Below the pieces are notes generated by a model. That model made no database searches. It had not been told where the DNA came from and was given only the letters and a program-made list of their open reading frames with translations. From positions 1 through 10,930 of the forward strand of contig CAKTFD010000074.1 in the NCBI GenBank assembly GCA_934553285.1: a stretch of DNA of 10,930 bases, written 5' to 3'. This DNA is from an uncultured Faecalibacterium sp. Lineage in GTDB: Bacteria; Bacillota; Clostridia; Oscillospirales; Ruminococcaceae. This document shows, piece after piece, positions 1 through 5,535 of the stretch. The first letter of the stretch is position 1. Each line of letters opens with the position of its first letter. A program made the translations under genes and the position numbers.

Positions 1-329
1 ATGCTGCCGCAGCTGACCTTGACCAGAAAGGTGTACGCACCGGTAACGTGGTAGCACTGCAGCACCTCGCGGCTGTTCTGCAGCAGCTCCAGAAAAGCAT
101 CCTGCTTGGAGGGTGCCACCGAAAGGCTGATAAGGGCATCCACATACATCCGGTCGGCCGGGCGGTTCAGGGTAACGGTATAGCCGCTGATGATGCCATC
201 GGTCTCCAGCTTATGGATGCGGCTGGAAACTGCCGGGCTGGTAAGCGATACCTGCTCGGCGATCTCTTTAACGGGCATCCGTGCATTTTTAGCCAGAAGC
301 GAGAGGATTTTGCGATCAAGATCGTCCAT
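1..329 (-). CDS. Lrp/AsnC-family transcriptional regulator, partial (C-terminus outside window)
   Basis: The visible 109 residues start MDDLDRKILSLLAKNARMPV and match the Lrp/AsnC family. A winged helix-turn-helix occupies residues 1-60, with the recognition region SLTSPAVSSRIHKLETDGII at 28-47 and then ISGYTVTLN. The effector-binding RAM domain begins near residue 62 (MYVDALISLSV), and the family's 'CYHVTGAYTFLVKV' strand is at 92-105. Such proteins are usually about 150 residues, so roughly 40 are missing. The ATG at 329-327 is supported by AAGGAG (plus-strand 338-343) eight bases upstream. Family members bind DNA as dimers or octamers, often sense amino acids, and usually regulate themselves and neighbours. 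Which ligand this one senses cannot be read from the sequence. The upstream 200 bases are very AT-rich, as expected for its own control region. Confidence 0.93.
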   Translation of the reverse strand, partial: MDDLDRKILSLLAKNARMPVKEIAEQVSLTSPAVSSRIHKLETDGIISGYTVTLNRPADRMYVDALISLSVAPSKQDAFLELLQNSREVLQCYHVTGAYTFLVKVSCGS

Positions 330-369
330 AAAAAAATCTCCTTAAAAAATATGTTGGATTGTATAAAAT

Positions 370-500
370 TTTCTGAAAGTAAAGTTTTAATGTTGTGCAA
401 ACGCACAGAGATGGAATAAAATTTCGTTTCTGAAATTCTATGTTAATTATATAAAGTTTTCAGTAAAAAGTAAAGTATTATTTTAAAGCAAAATCTGAAA
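370..500. repeat. Dispersed CTGAAA half-sites upstream of the Lrp-family gene
   Basis: TTTCTGAAA occurs at 370-378 and 427-435, a variant AATCTGAAA at 492-500, and the reverse form TTTTCAG at 457-463. They flank the candidate regulator promoter and lie just upstream of the plus-strand promoter at 508. Lrp-family proteins often bind several spaced AT-rich palindromes in their own control region, so these could be operator sites. The background composition makes chance recurrence quite possible. Confidence 0.3.
446..474 (-). promoter_or_regulatory. Candidate promoter of the Lrp-family gene
   Basis: On the minus strand a TATAAT (-10) lies at 451-446 and a TTTACT (-35) at 474-469, with a 17-base spacer. 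Transcription would begin near 439 and leave a 5' UTR of about 110 bases. A second -10-like TACAAT lies closer to the gene at 363-358 but has only poor -35 matches. The region is so AT-rich that chance matches are likely. Confidence 0.4.
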
Positions 501-507
501 ATATTGT

Positions 508-535
508 TTGACAAGAAAAGAAAAACGGGTATAAT
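508..535 (+). promoter_or_regulatory. Consensus sigma-A promoter with no coding gene downstream
   Basis: TTGACA at 508-513 and TATAAT at 530-535 both match the vegetative sigma consensus in all six positions, separated by 16 bases. The predicted start of transcription is about 541-543. No plausible gene follows on this strand before the hairpin terminator at 619-655, and the next gene is on the opposite strand. The promoter therefore most likely drives a short non-coding transcript. Confidence 0.75.
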
Positions 536-541
536 ACATCA

Positions 542-655
542 TGCAAGGCAGCGCACTATCAGACGCCTGCCAGTTAATATTGAGATTCACCACTTTATAT
601 ACTTTCCCACCCCTCTATACACAAAAACCCGCTGCCAGGCGGGTTTTTGTGTTTG
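542..655 (+). ncRNA. Candidate small regulatory RNA of about 110 nucleotides
   Basis: The transcript from the promoter at 508-535 would end at the terminator at 619-655. Its 5' part can fold as a hairpin (547-553 with 564-571, 10-base loop, one bulged C). This is followed by a long unpaired stretch that includes the C-rich segment CTTTCCCACCCCTCT (602-616), and then the terminator hairpin. A 5' stem, an exposed C-rich segment and a terminal hairpin are the build of Firmicute trans-acting small RNAs such as RoxS/RsaE, whose C-rich motifs pair with Shine-Dalgarno sequences. I recognise no named family. Segment 547-553 can also pair perfectly with 630-636 in the terminator's left arm and loop, so two folds compete. 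A leader peptide or a remnant of a lost gene remain possible. Confidence 0.5.
619..655 (+). terminator. Intrinsic terminator of the candidate small RNA
   Basis: A perfect 14-bp stem (619-632 with 639-652) encloses a 6-base loop. The stem is A-rich on the left and T-rich on the right (TTTTTGTGTTTGTT follows the GC core), so it could work in both directions. Confidence 0.8.
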
Positions 656-670
656 TTAAGGCTTTTTTGC

Positions 671-715
671 AAAAACGGGGCCGCTGCACCAAATGCTGTG
701 CAGCGGCCCCGTTTT
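671..715 (-). terminator. Intrinsic terminator of the flavodoxin-family gene
   Basis: A perfect 18-bp stem (672-689 with 698-715) with an 8-base loop begins just beyond the stop codon of the flavodoxin-family gene. On the minus strand it is followed by a T-run (675-671). The stem tip GCTGCAC/GTGCAGC recurs in the terminators at 4577 and 9155. Read on plus it would also stop leakage from the opposite direction. Confidence 0.9.
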
Positions 716-719
716 CCTC

Positions 720-1217
720 TTATTTTACGGCTACAGCGCGTTTCAGCTGTTCCAGATCCCCGGCATCCGGGTGGGAAAGCGCCTTATCAAAATTTTCGAT
801 CAGCGCATCCAGATTGGGAGCGTGGCCGGGCTGTGCTTTCATCTGTTCGTACCGCTGACGGACGGACACAGGCATCCGGCCCTGGCACATAAAGCTGCCG
901 ATCACGGTGTTGCTCTCATCCAGCGCCTGCCGGGTGGCACCCAGGATCTTATCAAAATATGCTGCGCTGCCGCCAAACCCTGCCGTACCAAACAGAAAGA
1001 CCTGTTTGCCGCGCAGCTGCTGCAGCAGTTCCAAAACGGCGGCATCTGCCCTGCCCTTGTCCGTCCAGAAGCCCACATACAGGGTATCTGCTGCCAGCGC
1101 GGCAGCATCCGGGATACCAAAATAGCAGCAGTCCTCCTGCGGCAGCTGATCCCGAAGGGTCTGTGCCAGCAGCTGGGTGTTGCCCGTTTTGCTGCTGTAT
1201 ACGATCGCGTAGCTCAT
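720..1217 (-). CDS. Flavodoxin-family protein (BilS-like candidate)
   Basis: A 165-residue protein with a flavodoxin fold. The N-terminus MSYAIVYSSKTGNTQLLAQT carries the FMN phosphate-binding loop SSKTGNT (residues 8-14). The segments YVGFWTDKG (47-55) and FLFGTAGFGGS (74-84) fit the flavin-contacting loops, and GSFMCQGRMP (107-116) is a conserved-looking C-terminal motif. The protein is soluble, with no signal peptide, and would carry electrons to a partner enzyme by means of bound FMN. The overall pattern recalls the small flavodoxins named BilS, which assist bilirubin reductase BilR, but no reductase gene is in this window, so that link is only a resemblance. The ATG at 1217 has AAGGAGG (plus-strand 1221-1227) just upstream. 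The gene is single, with its own promoter (1344-1372) and terminator (671-715). Confidence 0.9.
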   Translation of the reverse strand: MSYAIVYSSKTGNTQLLAQTLRDQLPQEDCCYFGIPDAAALAADTLYVGFWTDKGRADAAVLELLQQLRGKQVFLFGTAGFGGSAAYFDKILGATRQALDESNTVIGSFMCQGRMPVSVRQRYEQMKAQPGHAPNLDALIENFDKALSHPDAGDLEQLKRAVAVK

Positions 1218-1337
1218 TTTTTCCTCCTTGAGAGCAGCCTACTCTTTTTCATCCTCTGTCTGCCTGCGGCAGTACCTTTGCCGGGAGCGTACGGTCATCC
1301 CAGCCCGGCATCGTTTGTGCCAGCCCTGATAAAGACC
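1218..1337 (-). other. Structured 5' leader of the flavodoxin-family gene
   Basis: The predicted transcript has about 120 untranslated bases. Two hairpins are visible: TGCCGGG/CCCGGCA (1279-1285 with 1304-1310, 18-base loop) and CTGCC/GGCAG (1260-1264 with 1268-1272, 3-base loop). An imperfect AGAGTAG/CTGCTCT repeat lies next to the Shine-Dalgarno sequence. I do not recognise a riboswitch class; the FMN, cobalamin and tetrahydrofolate motifs I know are absent. Confidence 0.35.
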
Positions 1338-1343
1338 ATGGAA

Positions 1344-1372
1344 AGTATAGTACAGCCCCCTGCCAAAATCAA
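1344..1372 (-). promoter_or_regulatory. Promoter of the flavodoxin-family gene
   Basis: On the minus strand TTGATT (-35, at 1372-1367) and TATACT (-10, at 1349-1344) are separated by 17 bases, a close match to the sigma-A consensus. Transcription would start near 1337. The small mobile element begins 18 bases upstream of the -35 box. Confidence 0.75.
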
Positions 1373-1389
1373 GTATTTTCTGCTGTCCT

Positions 1390-1577
1390 CCACGGAAATC
1401 AATTTTCCGAATAAAGGCTTCCCCCGGTCGGGGGAAGCTGTCACCGAAGGTGACTGATGAGGGCGCAGAACAGCAGCAGTTTGCCTTAAATACCCCTCAT
1501 CCGGCGCTGCGCGCCACCTTCCCCCCAAGGGGTGAAGGCTTTTGCCCCGGGTCAGGTCGCAAAATTGATTTCCGTGG
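1390..1577. mobile_element. MITE-like element, 188 bp, with 17-bp terminal inverted repeats
   Basis: The ends are perfect inverted copies of CCACGGAAATCAATTTT (1390-1406 and, reversed, 1561-1577). Outside them lies a 7-bp direct repeat, CTGTCCT, at 1383-1389 and 1578-1584, as expected for a target duplication. The interior is an imperfect long palindrome. The left half holds a 9-bp hairpin GCTTCCCCC/GGGGGAAGC (1417-1425 with 1430-1438) and a small TCACC/GGTGA hairpin (1441-1453). The right half holds CCTTC/GAAGG around CCCC/GGGG (1517-1538) and GGCGC/GCGCC (1503-1515). Both halves carry the inward motif GATGAGGG. No coding capacity is present, so mobility would need a transposase supplied elsewhere. 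The right duplication ends on the last base of the dehydrogenase stop codon, so the gene is intact, and the hairpins may now serve as its terminator. Confidence 0.75.
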
Positions 1578-1583
1578 CTGTCC

Positions 1584-2546
1584 TCAGCCGTTTACGATGT
1601 TGTCGCCCCTGCCGGCCAGAAAGGTGCACAGGTTGTTGGTGGTGATCTCCAGCAGGCGTTGTAGCGCTTCCCGGGTCGCCCAGGCGATGTGCGGGGTAAG
1701 CACCGCATTCGGCAGCCCGCGCAGGCGGCTCTGCGGCGGCAGTGGTTCGGCGGCAAAGGCATCCGCCCCGTAAAACGCCAGCTGTCCGCTTTCCAGCGCA
1801 TCGGCTACAGCGTCCTCATCCACCAGAGCGCCCCGGGCGGTGTTCAGCAAAATGGCACCGGGCTTCATCTGCGCAAGGGCCTGCCTGCTCATCAGACCCC
1901 GGGTCTCAGGTGTGGCCGGGCAGTGCAGGCTGAGCACATCGCTGCGCGCCAGCAGTGCGGCAAAATCCACAAATTCCACCCCGTCTGCAGCGTATGCCGG
2001 GCGCACCGTGCGGGTGCACACCAGCACCTGCATCCCAAAAGCCTTTGCAATGCGCCCGGCCTGGCGGCCGATGCTGCCGTAGCCATAGATGCCAAAGGTC
2101 TTGCCCTGCAGCTCCACCTGGGGCAGCAGGCCGTACTCTGCCGGGATGCCCAGCTGCCAGTATCCGGCTTTTACCGCCCGGTCGTACCGCTGGGCACACT
2201 GGCAGATCGCCAGCAGCAGGCTGAATGTCATCTGCGCCACACTGTAGGTAGAGTACCCCGGCACGTTGGCTACTGCCACCCCATGGCGGCGGCAGGCGGC
2301 AAGGTCGATGTTATCGGTGCCGGTGGCGATGATGCCCACCCATTTCAGGCGGGGGCACTGCGCCAGCACCGCTTCATCAATGCGGCACTTGTTGATGAGC
2401 ACAAGCTCCGCATCCCCGATCCGGGGCGCTATATCCGCATAGTCCGTGCGCACATAGCTGGTGGTGTCCGGCACCAGTGCCTTCACCCCGGACCAGTCCA
2501 GGTCGCCTTCTTCCATCACATAGCTTTCCAGAATAACTGCCTTCAT
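1584..2546 (-). CDS. D-2-hydroxyacid dehydrogenase, NAD(P)-dependent
   Basis: A 320-residue cytosolic oxidoreductase of the D-isomer-specific 2-hydroxyacid dehydrogenase family, which interconverts 2-oxoacids and D-2-hydroxyacids using NAD(P)H. The catalytic N- and C-terminal segments flank a Rossmann domain whose dinucleotide loop is GYGSIG (residues 155-160). The three catalytic residues are visible: R238 in NTARGALVDE, E267 in DAFAAEPLP, and H286 in LTPHIAWAT. Length is normal for the family. The composition resembles the glycerate/hydroxypyruvate reductase branch, but the substrate cannot be fixed from sequence. The ATG at 2546 has AAGGGA upstream. It lies 27 bases behind the GNAT-like gene and so is probably the last gene of the sirtuin operon. 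The mobile element sits directly against its stop codon. Confidence 0.92.
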   Translation of the reverse strand: MKAVILESYVMEEGDLDWSGVKALVPDTTSYVRTDYADIAPRIGDAELVLINKCRIDEAVLAQCPRLKWVGIIATGTDNIDLAACRRHGVAVANVPGYSTYSVAQMTFSLLLAICQCAQRYDRAVKAGYWQLGIPAEYGLLPQVELQGKTFGIYGYGSIGRQAGRIAKAFGMQVLVCTRTVRPAYAADGVEFVDFAALLARSDVLSLHCPATPETRGLMSRQALAQMKPGAILLNTARGALVDEDAVADALESGQLAFYGADAFAAEPLPPQSRLRGLPNAVLTPHIAWATREALQRLLEITTNNLCTFLAGRGDNIVNG

Positions 2547-2573
2547 AGGCTGCAGATCCCTTTCTTTTTTACG

Positions 2574-3203
2574 TCATTCAATTTCTTTCAGCGGATAAAG
2601 TGCCAGCGCAAGGCTGTCGGTGCCGCCGTAGGGGCGGCTGTCCAGCGCTGCATAGCCCTTGGCCAGCAGCAGCGCCAGCCGCGCCCGATCCTCCAGCGGT
2701 ACCCACACCGGCGCGGTGCAGGCAGGCACACAGCCGGTGGTCAGCAGAAAGCAGGGCGCCAGGCTCTCCAGCGGGCGCAGCGCCCGCAGCCCGAACCCCT
2801 GCCGGAAGTACAGCGGCAGAAGCGCCGCCGCTGTCTCGGTGCATTCCACCACCGCCCAGACACTGCCTTTGCGGCACAGCCGTGCAGCCCGGGCGGCAGC
2901 GGTTTCCACCAGCGGGGCCGAGGGTTCGGCCCCCACCGGCGGGGTAAGCAGGCAGCCGCCTGCAAGCTGCCTGCGCCCCAGCCAGCTGCGCAGCGCTGCA
3001 GCGGCGGCCGTGTCGGCCGTCATGGGCAGCACCAGCAGCGCCGCCCCGGCTGTGCCCCATGCCTCGCCTGCTGTCAGCATCCGCAGCACCTCGGCACAGG
3101 GGCGGTAGAACCCCGCCCCGCCGCTGTGCACCAATGTACAAAACTCTTCGGCGGAAAGCCGCCGTACCTGCCGCTGCCGCGGCGGATCGCATACCTGGAT
3201 CAT
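2574..3203 (-). CDS. Small GNAT-like protein of unknown function
   Basis: A 209-residue protein starting MIQVCDPPRQRQVRRLSAEE. The frame stays open further upstream to 3290, but the ATG at 3203 has an excellent GGAGGA (plus-strand 3211-3216) seven bases away, so I chose this start. Residues 105-140 (ARLCRKGSVWAVVECTETAA, then LLPLYFRQGFGL) resemble the helix and the 'LYxxxGF' turn at the end of GNAT acetyltransferases. The typical acetyl-CoA loop (Q/RxxGxG/A) is not clear, so the protein may be a diverged or inactive member. It is rich in Ala, Leu and Arg and has no signal peptide. Position between the sirtuin and dehydrogenase genes suggests co-expression. A link between acetylation and sirtuin deacetylation is tempting but unproven. 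Confidence 0.7.
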   Translation of the reverse strand: MIQVCDPPRQRQVRRLSAEEFCTLVHSGGAGFYRPCAEVLRMLTAGEAWGTAGAALLVLPMTADTAAAAALRSWLGRRQLAGGCLLTPPVGAEPSAPLVETAAARAARLCRKGSVWAVVECTETAAALLPLYFRQGFGLRALRPLESLAPCFLLTTGCVPACTAPVWVPLEDRARLALLLAKGYAALDSRPYGGTDSLALALYPLKEIE

Positions 3204-3291
3204 TTGCAGTTCCTCCGTTCTGTTGTTCTGCGTTCCAGCATACGGAAAACTGCGCGCAAACCGGCACGAATCAGCGCACCTGAACTGCAAA
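3203..3291 (-). promoter_or_regulatory. Long-range inverted repeat covering the GNAT-like gene's translation start
   Basis: TTTGCAGTTC (plus 3203-3212) and GAACTGCAAA (plus 3282-3291) are perfect 10-bp inverted copies 69 bases apart. In the mRNA the first arm follows the sirtuin stop codon by two bases. The second arm covers the end of the Shine-Dalgarno sequence, the spacer and the A of the start codon of the GNAT-like gene. Pairing would hide that start site, and ribosomes finishing the sirtuin gene would open it. Confidence 0.4.
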
Positions 3292-3293
3292 AA

Positions 3294-4016
3294 TCAATCC
3301 AGACAGACATCCTCGCGCAGCACCTGCCCGATGGGCTTTGCGATACACAGGTCTGCCTCGGCATCGGCAGCGGTGGGCTGCATATTGATGACCACCAGGT
3401 GGTCGCCCCGGAAATAGCGGATCAGCCCTGCCGCCGGGTATACCACCAGGCTGGTGCCGCCAATGATAAGGGTATCCGCGTGGCGGATGGCATCCACCGC
3501 GCCGGACAGCACCTCCTCGTCCAGCCCTTCCTCATAGAGCACCACATCCGGCTTTACGATGCCGCCGCACGCGGTACAATGGGGCACACCGGTGCTGTTT
3601 GCAATAAAGTCCACATCATAAAATTTACCGCACCGGGTGCAATAGTTGCGCAGGGTGCTGCCATGCAGCTCGTACACCGTTTTGCTGCCCGCTGCCTGGT
3701 GCAGGCCATCGATGTTCTGGGTAACTACCGCCCGCAGTCTGCCCTGCTGTTCCAGCTTTGCCAGCCGCAGATGGGCGGCGTTGGGCTTTGCCCCTTTTAC
3801 GATCAGCTTATCCCGGTAAAAACGGTAAAACTCCTCCGGTTTTTCCTCCCAGAAGGTATGGCTGAGGATGGTTTCAGGCGGGTAGTCATATTTCTGGTGA
3901 TACAGCCCGTCCACGCTGCGGAAATCCGGGATGCCGCTCTCGGTAGAAACGCCCGCCCCGCCAAAAAAGACGATGTTGCTGCTTTTTGCAATGAGATTTT
4001 CCAGTGCCTTGACCAT
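3294..4016 (-). CDS. NAD-dependent protein deacylase, sirtuin (Sir2/CobB family)
   Basis: A 240-residue sirtuin that removes acyl groups from protein lysines while consuming NAD, releasing nicotinamide and O-acyl-ADP-ribose. The NAD-binding GAGVSTESGIPDFRS motif is at residues 20-34, TQNIDGLHQAAGS at 99-111, the catalytic His at 118 (ELHG), and GGTSLVVYPAA at 186-196. A zinc site of four cysteines is intact (NYCTRC at 126/129 and HCTAC at 147/150). The Ala-Arg-Thr pocket form typical of desuccinylases is not evident, so deacetylation is more likely. I chose the ATG at 4016. A TTG at 4022 in the same frame is also possible, since the purine-rich AGGAAAGGGG upstream serves either. It is the first gene of a probable operon and is divergent from ogt. 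Confidence 0.93.
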   Translation of the reverse strand: MVKALENLIAKSSNIVFFGGAGVSTESGIPDFRSVDGLYHQKYDYPPETILSHTFWEEKPEEFYRFYRDKLIVKGAKPNAAHLRLAKLEQQGRLRAVVTQNIDGLHQAAGSKTVYELHGSTLRNYCTRCGKFYDVDFIANSTGVPHCTACGGIVKPDVVLYEEGLDEEVLSGAVDAIRHADTLIIGGTSLVVYPAAGLIRYFRGDHLVVINMQPTAADAEADLCIAKPIGQVLREDVCLD

Positions 4017-4103
4017 GTTCAAAACGCCCCTTTCCTCACGGAAGTTTTTGTGCTAAGATAATACCAGTATAGCACATTCTTGCAGGAAAGGAAGAGGCCG
4101 GTT
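4017..4103. promoter_or_regulatory. Shared control region of the divergent sirtuin and ogt genes
   Basis: This gap must hold both promoters. An inverted repeat GTGCTA (4050-4055) / TAGCAC (4070-4075) with a 14-base centre lies in the middle. On minus, TATTAT (4063-4058) with CTGCAA (4085-4080) at 16-base spacing is a fair promoter for the sirtuin gene. On plus, TATAGC (4068-4073) with TTTTTG (4045-4050) is a weak one for ogt. The palindrome overlaps both, so a repressor site or overlapping promoters are plausible. Confidence 0.3.
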
Positions 4104-4574
4104 TTGAACGTCTGGTACATCAACAGCATCCTGGGTGCCATCTGTCTGGAGGAAGAGAACGAAGCGCTGTGCGGGGTGCACTTCTGCCCGGACGGCGTGC
4201 CGGAGCTGGAAGCGCTGCCCCGCAAGGTGGTGGAAACGCCCCTGCTGCAGGAGGCCGAAGAGCAGCTGAACGAATACTTTGCCGGGGTGCGCCGGGATTT
4301 CGACCTGCCGCTGGCGGCAAAAGGCACCGCTTTCCAGCATTTGGTATGGGATGCGCTGCTCCGGATCCCCTACGGCGAGGTGCGTACCTACGGGCAGCTG
4401 GCTGCCGCACTGGGCAGGCCCGGGGCCAGCCGCGCCGTGGGCAACGCCTGCCACCGCAATCCGCTGTGTATCGTGGTCCCCTGCCACCGGGTCATCGGTG
4501 CAAACGGCAGCCTGACCGGCTATGCCGAAGGGCTGGACATCAAGGAATATCTGCTGGAGATGGAAAAAGGGTAA
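4104..4574 (+). CDS. ogt: Methylated-DNA--protein-cysteine methyltransferase (O6-alkylguanine-DNA alkyltransferase)
   Basis: This suicide repair protein moves the alkyl group from O6-alkylguanine in DNA onto its own cysteine. The acceptor is C127 in PCHRV (126-130), preceded by the family block RAVGNACHRNPLCIVV (110-125). The DNA-binding helix region is FQHLVWDALLRIPYGEVRTY (78-97). At 156 residues it has the usual single-domain length (a short N-terminal ribonuclease-like part plus the alkyltransferase domain) and no Ada activator domain. I chose the TTG at 4104, because the purine-rich GGAAAGGAAGAGG (4085-4097) lies six bases before it. An earlier in-frame TTG at 4080 would place that ribosome site inside the gene. 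It is divergent from the sirtuin gene and converges on nnrD with a shared terminator. The substrate range (Ogt or Ada-C type) is not decided by sequence. Confidence 0.92.
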   Translation: MNVWYINSILGAICLEEENEALCGVHFCPDGVPELEALPRKVVETPLLQEAEEQLNEYFAGVRRDFDLPLAAKGTAFQHLVWDALLRIPYGEVRTYGQLAAALGRPGASRAVGNACHRNPLCIVVPCHRVIGANGSLTGYAEGLDIKEYLLEMEKG

Positions 4575-4576
4575 AA

Positions 4577-4612
4577 AACGGCTGCTGCACGAAACACTGT
4601 GCAGCAGCCGTT
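4577..4612. terminator. Bidirectional terminator between ogt and nnrD
   Basis: A perfect 14-bp stem (4577-4590 with 4599-4612) with an 8-base loop lies between the convergent stop codons. The A-run at 4573-4578 gives a T-run on minus, and CTGCTTTATCTCTCATTTT follows on plus. The tip GCTGCTGCAC/GTGCAGCAGC resembles the terminators at 672 and 9155. Confidence 0.88.
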
Positions 4613-4617
4613 CTGCT

Positions 4618-5511
4618 TTATCTCTCATTTTCCGCAAACAGTGCACCCAGCTCCGGCAGGATATCGTGGGGCAGCATACCGTATTCGCCATGCTTTGCGG
4701 CGGCGCGGTCGGCGGCGGCTCCGTGCAGGTACACCGCACAGGCAGCAGCCTCGCAGGCGGGCAGGCCGCAGGCCAGAAAAGCGGCCAGCATCCCGGCCAG
4801 CACATCCCCGCTGCCGCCCCGGGCAAGGCCCGGGTTGCCGGTGGGGTTCACGTACCATCGGCCATCCGGGCAGGCCACCACCGTGTGTGCGCCTTTGAGC
4901 ACCACCACGGCGTTCCACGCCCGGGCATACCGCTGGGCGATGCCCTCCCGGTCGGCGGCGATCGCTGCCGCCGAAAGCCCGGTCAGCCGCGCCATCTCGC
5001 CGGGGTGCGGGGTAAGCACCAGTTCTCCTGCCGGGTGGGGCAGGCTGCCGCCCTCGGCCAGCAGCTGGGCGGCGGCGTTCAGGCCGTCCGCATCCAGCAC
5101 CGCGGAGCCAGCAAAGCCGGGCATCAGCTGCTGCACCAGCGCACGGGTCTCTGCTGCCCGCGCCACGCTCTGGGCCGTACCGCCAAGGCCGGGGCCAAGC
5201 AGCAGTACGGTGGCCTTCTGCCGCCGGATAAGCGGCACGCTTTCGGGCGAGATGCCGCCCTGCGCCCCCTCCTTGCAGGGACACAGGCAGCACTCCGGCA
5301 GACGGGTCACAGCGGCGCTGAGCACCGGCTCCACACTGGCCAGGGTAACGATGCCCGCCCCGGTGCGCAGTGCGCCCTCCGCCGCCAGCAATGCAGCTCC
5401 CCGGTAAAAGGCACTGCCCGCCACCGCCAGCACACTGCCAAAGGTGCCCTTATGGCTGTCCCGGGCGCGGGGTGGGATATTGCGCCAGACAAATTCTTTG
5501 GTGATCTCCAT
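4618..5511 (-). CDS. nnrD: ADP-dependent NAD(P)H-hydrate dehydratase
   Basis: A 297-residue cytosolic metabolite-repair enzyme of the ribokinase-like carbohydrate-kinase-like family. It dehydrates S-NAD(P)HX, a damaged hydrated cofactor, back to NAD(P)H at the cost of ADP (bacterial form). Visible motifs are the N-terminal KGTFGSVLAVAGS (21-33), LLLGPGLGG (103-111), LDADGLN (139-145), LTPHPGEMARL (166-176) and the nucleotide/catalytic NPTGNPGLARGGSGD (222-236). In many bacteria this domain is fused to the epimerase NnrE; here the epimerase part is absent and must be encoded elsewhere. I chose the ATG at 5511, with GGAGG 11 bases upstream. A GTG at 5523 overlaps that ribosome site. It lies 24 bases behind the GTPase-NYN gene, so the two are probably co-transcribed. 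Confidence 0.92.
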   Translation of the reverse strand: MEITKEFVWRNIPPRARDSHKGTFGSVLAVAGSAFYRGAALLAAEGALRTGAGIVTLASVEPVLSAAVTRLPECCLCPCKEGAQGGISPESVPLIRRQKATVLLLGPGLGGTAQSVARAAETRALVQQLMPGFAGSAVLDADGLNAAAQLLAEGGSLPHPAGELVLTPHPGEMARLTGLSAAAIAADREGIAQRYARAWNAVVVLKGAHTVVACPDGRWYVNPTGNPGLARGGSGDVLAGMLAAFLACGLPACEAAACAVYLHGAAADRAAAKHGEYGMLPHDILPELGALFAENER

Positions 5512-5535
5512 AACCGTAAGCACCTCCAGCGGCTT

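Noticed and set aside
541..858. Plus-strand frame beginning with ATG right after the orphan promoter
   Set aside because: It would be leaderless, runs through two strong hairpins and into the antisense of the flavodoxin-family gene, and its translation resembles nothing.
1218..1337. FMN, cobalamin or tetrahydrofolate riboswitch
   Set aside because: None of the conserved core sequences of these classes that I know can be found in the leader.
3204..3290. N-terminal extension of the GNAT-like gene to 3290
   Set aside because: The extension has no ribosome site or family resemblance, while the ATG at 3203 has an excellent one.
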